Shown: positions 13,032-14,049 of the stretch, one piece after another
How positions within the stretch are numbered: the stretch's first letter is position 1
Layout: every line of letters starts with the position of its first letter
Assembly (NCBI GenBank): GCA_044870245.1
Contig: JBIOYR010000151.1
Span: 1-14,049, forward strand
Length of the DNA stretch: 14,049 nt
Reading direction: 5' to 3'
Source of the DNA: DATAFF01 sp044870245
GTDB taxonomy: Bacteria > Pseudomonadota > Alphaproteobacteria > Rhizobiales > Aestuariivirgaceae
The notes under the pieces: model-generated
What the model was told of the DNA's origin: nothing
What the model saw: only the letters and a program-made list of their open reading frames with translations
Database searches by the model: none
Position numbers and translations under genes: made by a program

Positions 13032-14015
13032 ATGGTTGCCACCTGGAAGCCTGATCCCTCATTCTATCCTTCGCCGCGCATAGCCATGAAGGCTCCGCCG
13101 GAGAGCATTGCCTATGTCGCGGCCTTTGACCCAGACCGCAAGTCCCCCGACTACATCGCCATCGTCGACGTCGATCCCAAGTCCAAGAAATATGGCGGGA
13201 TCCTCGGCCAGGTCGACATGCCGAACGCCGGCGACGAGCTCCATCATTTCGGCTGGAACGCCTGCTCGTCCTGCCTGTGCCCGAATGCGCCGCATCCCCA
13301 CGTCGAGCGTCGCCACCTCGTCGTTCCGGGCCTGCGCTCGTCGCGCATCCACATCATCGACACCAAGCCCGACCCAAGGAAACCGAAGATCGTCAAGGTC
13401 ATCGAGCCGGCCGAGCTTGCCGAGCGCGCCAATTATTCGCGCCCCCATACCGTCCATTGCGGCCCCGAAGGCATCTATGTGACCGCACTCGGCGATGGCG
13501 CCGGCAAGGGCCCGGGCGGCATCTTCCTCATGGATCACGAAACCTTCGACGTGCGCGGCCAGTGGGAGATCGATCGCGGGCCGCAGCGGCTTGCCTATGA
13601 TGCCTGGTGGCATCTCGGCTATGACACCATGGTCACCAGCGAATGGGGCACGCCGGACACTTTCGAGAACGGACTCGTTCCCGAGGTGCTGCTCGGCTCG
13701 AATTACGGCCGCCGCCTGCATTTCTGGGACCTCAACGGTCGCACCCATCTGCAGGAGATCGACTTCGGGCCCGAATATCAGCTCGTCTTCGAGCTGCGCC
13801 CGGCTCACAATCCGCGCAACGCCTATGGCTTCGTCAATGCCGTGGTCAGCCTCAAGGACCTCTCCTCGTCGATCTGGACCTGGTACCGCGAGAATGGCCG
13901 GTGGGCGGTGCGCAAGATCATCGACATCCCGGCCGAGCCGGCCGATCCGAGCCTCTTGCCCGACGTGCTGAAGGGCTTTGGCGTCGTGCCGCCATCACCC
14001 CCTTTCACGGCTTGA
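13032..14015 (+). CDS. Selenium-binding protein SBP56 / methanethiol oxidase family, C-terminally truncated
   Basis: This 327-residue protein matches the N-terminal two-thirds of the SBP56/methanethiol oxidase family, beta-propeller proteins that bind metal and oxidise methanethiol to formaldehyde, H2S and H2O2. Family marks are ATWKPDPSFYPSPR at the start, DELHHFGWNACSSC (68-81) with the conserved Cys pair, SRPHTVHCGPEGIYVTALGD (136-155), and EYQLVFELRPAHNP. Normal family members are about 460-470 residues; here a stop follows VLKGFGVVPPSPPFTA, losing about 135 residues (roughly two propeller blades). Removing or adding one C in the CCCCC run restores no recognisable family sequence, so a simple frameshift is unlikely. 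I chose the ATG at 13032, with AGGAGG five bases upstream, over 13011. The gene may be a pseudogene. Confidence 0.85.
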   Translation: MVATWKPDPSFYPSPRIAMKAPPESIAYVAAFDPDRKSPDYIAIVDVDPKSKKYGGILGQVDMPNAGDELHHFGWNACSSCLCPNAPHPHVERRHLVVPGLRSSRIHIIDTKPDPRKPKIVKVIEPAELAERANYSRPHTVHCGPEGIYVTALGDGAGKGPGGIFLMDHETFDVRGQWEIDRGPQRLAYDAWWHLGYDTMVTSEWGTPDTFENGLVPEVLLGSNYGRRLHFWDLNGRTHLQEIDFGPEYQLVFELRPAHNPRNAYGFVNAVVSLKDLSSSIWTWYRENGRWAVRKIIDIPAEPADPSLLPDVLKGFGVVPPSPPFTA

Positions 14016-14049
14016 GCTGTTCGCCAACGAGGCGACGCCAGGCCGAACG

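Overview
The window looks like chromosomal DNA of an alphaproteobacterium, most likely of the order Hyphomicrobiales (Rhizobiales). The evidence is high-GC coding sequence (39 of 60 bases G+C in a sampled stretch of the antiporter gene), an Omp25/Omp31-type porin, a thrS/yidD neighbourhood, and perfect TTAA-N7-TTAA sites, the recognition pattern of the alphaproteobacterial cell-cycle regulator CtrA. No tRNA, rRNA, IS element, phage gene or CRISPR array was seen.

Layout. 1-1472, minus strand: a YcaD-like MFS transporter cut by the window edge and a stand-alone response-regulator receiver. 1473-1751: an AT-rich non-coding region (about 61% A+T over 1561-1680) with one perfect CtrA site and two perfect DnaA boxes, the best candidate here for a replication origin or a DnaA/CtrA-controlled promoter. 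1752-3064, plus strand: a MaoC hydratase and a CitE-like acyl-CoA lyase 2 bp apart, a short acyl-CoA catabolic unit. 3061-3130: a palindromic repeat built from TAGGCAG-like heptamers. 3133-5476, minus strand: an ABM-fold monooxygenase-like protein, then a nitroreductase, a HAD phosphatase and an FMN-dependent flavin reductase-like protein, the last three nearly contiguous. 5753-6763, plus strand: a lower-GC patch with a 39-residue membrane peptide, a DUF3237 protein and a YCII-domain protein.

6764-7831: a second perfect CtrA site, a 10-bp leader hairpin, and a secreted three-repeat beta protein whose signal-peptide codons contain a textbook intrinsic terminator (cUUCGg loop, six T). 7915-9696: a KefB/KefC-type K+/H+ antiporter, overlapping at its 3' end with convergent thrS (9654-11636). 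11637-11921: a second copy of the heptamer palindrome and the control region of an outer-membrane beta-barrel gene (11922-12641), with a near-consensus CtrA site and two GGTTAACC palindromes 33 bp apart. 12655-12966, minus: yidD. 13032-14015: a selenium-binding-protein (SBP56/methanethiol oxidase) gene lacking its C-terminal part.

The most notable theme is regulatory. CtrA-like sites lie in front of a receiver protein, a secreted protein and an outer-membrane protein, one of them beside DnaA boxes, and one upstream of a leader that ends in an embedded terminator. This suggests cell-cycle control of envelope genes and possibly a small RNA or attenuator at 6820-6990.
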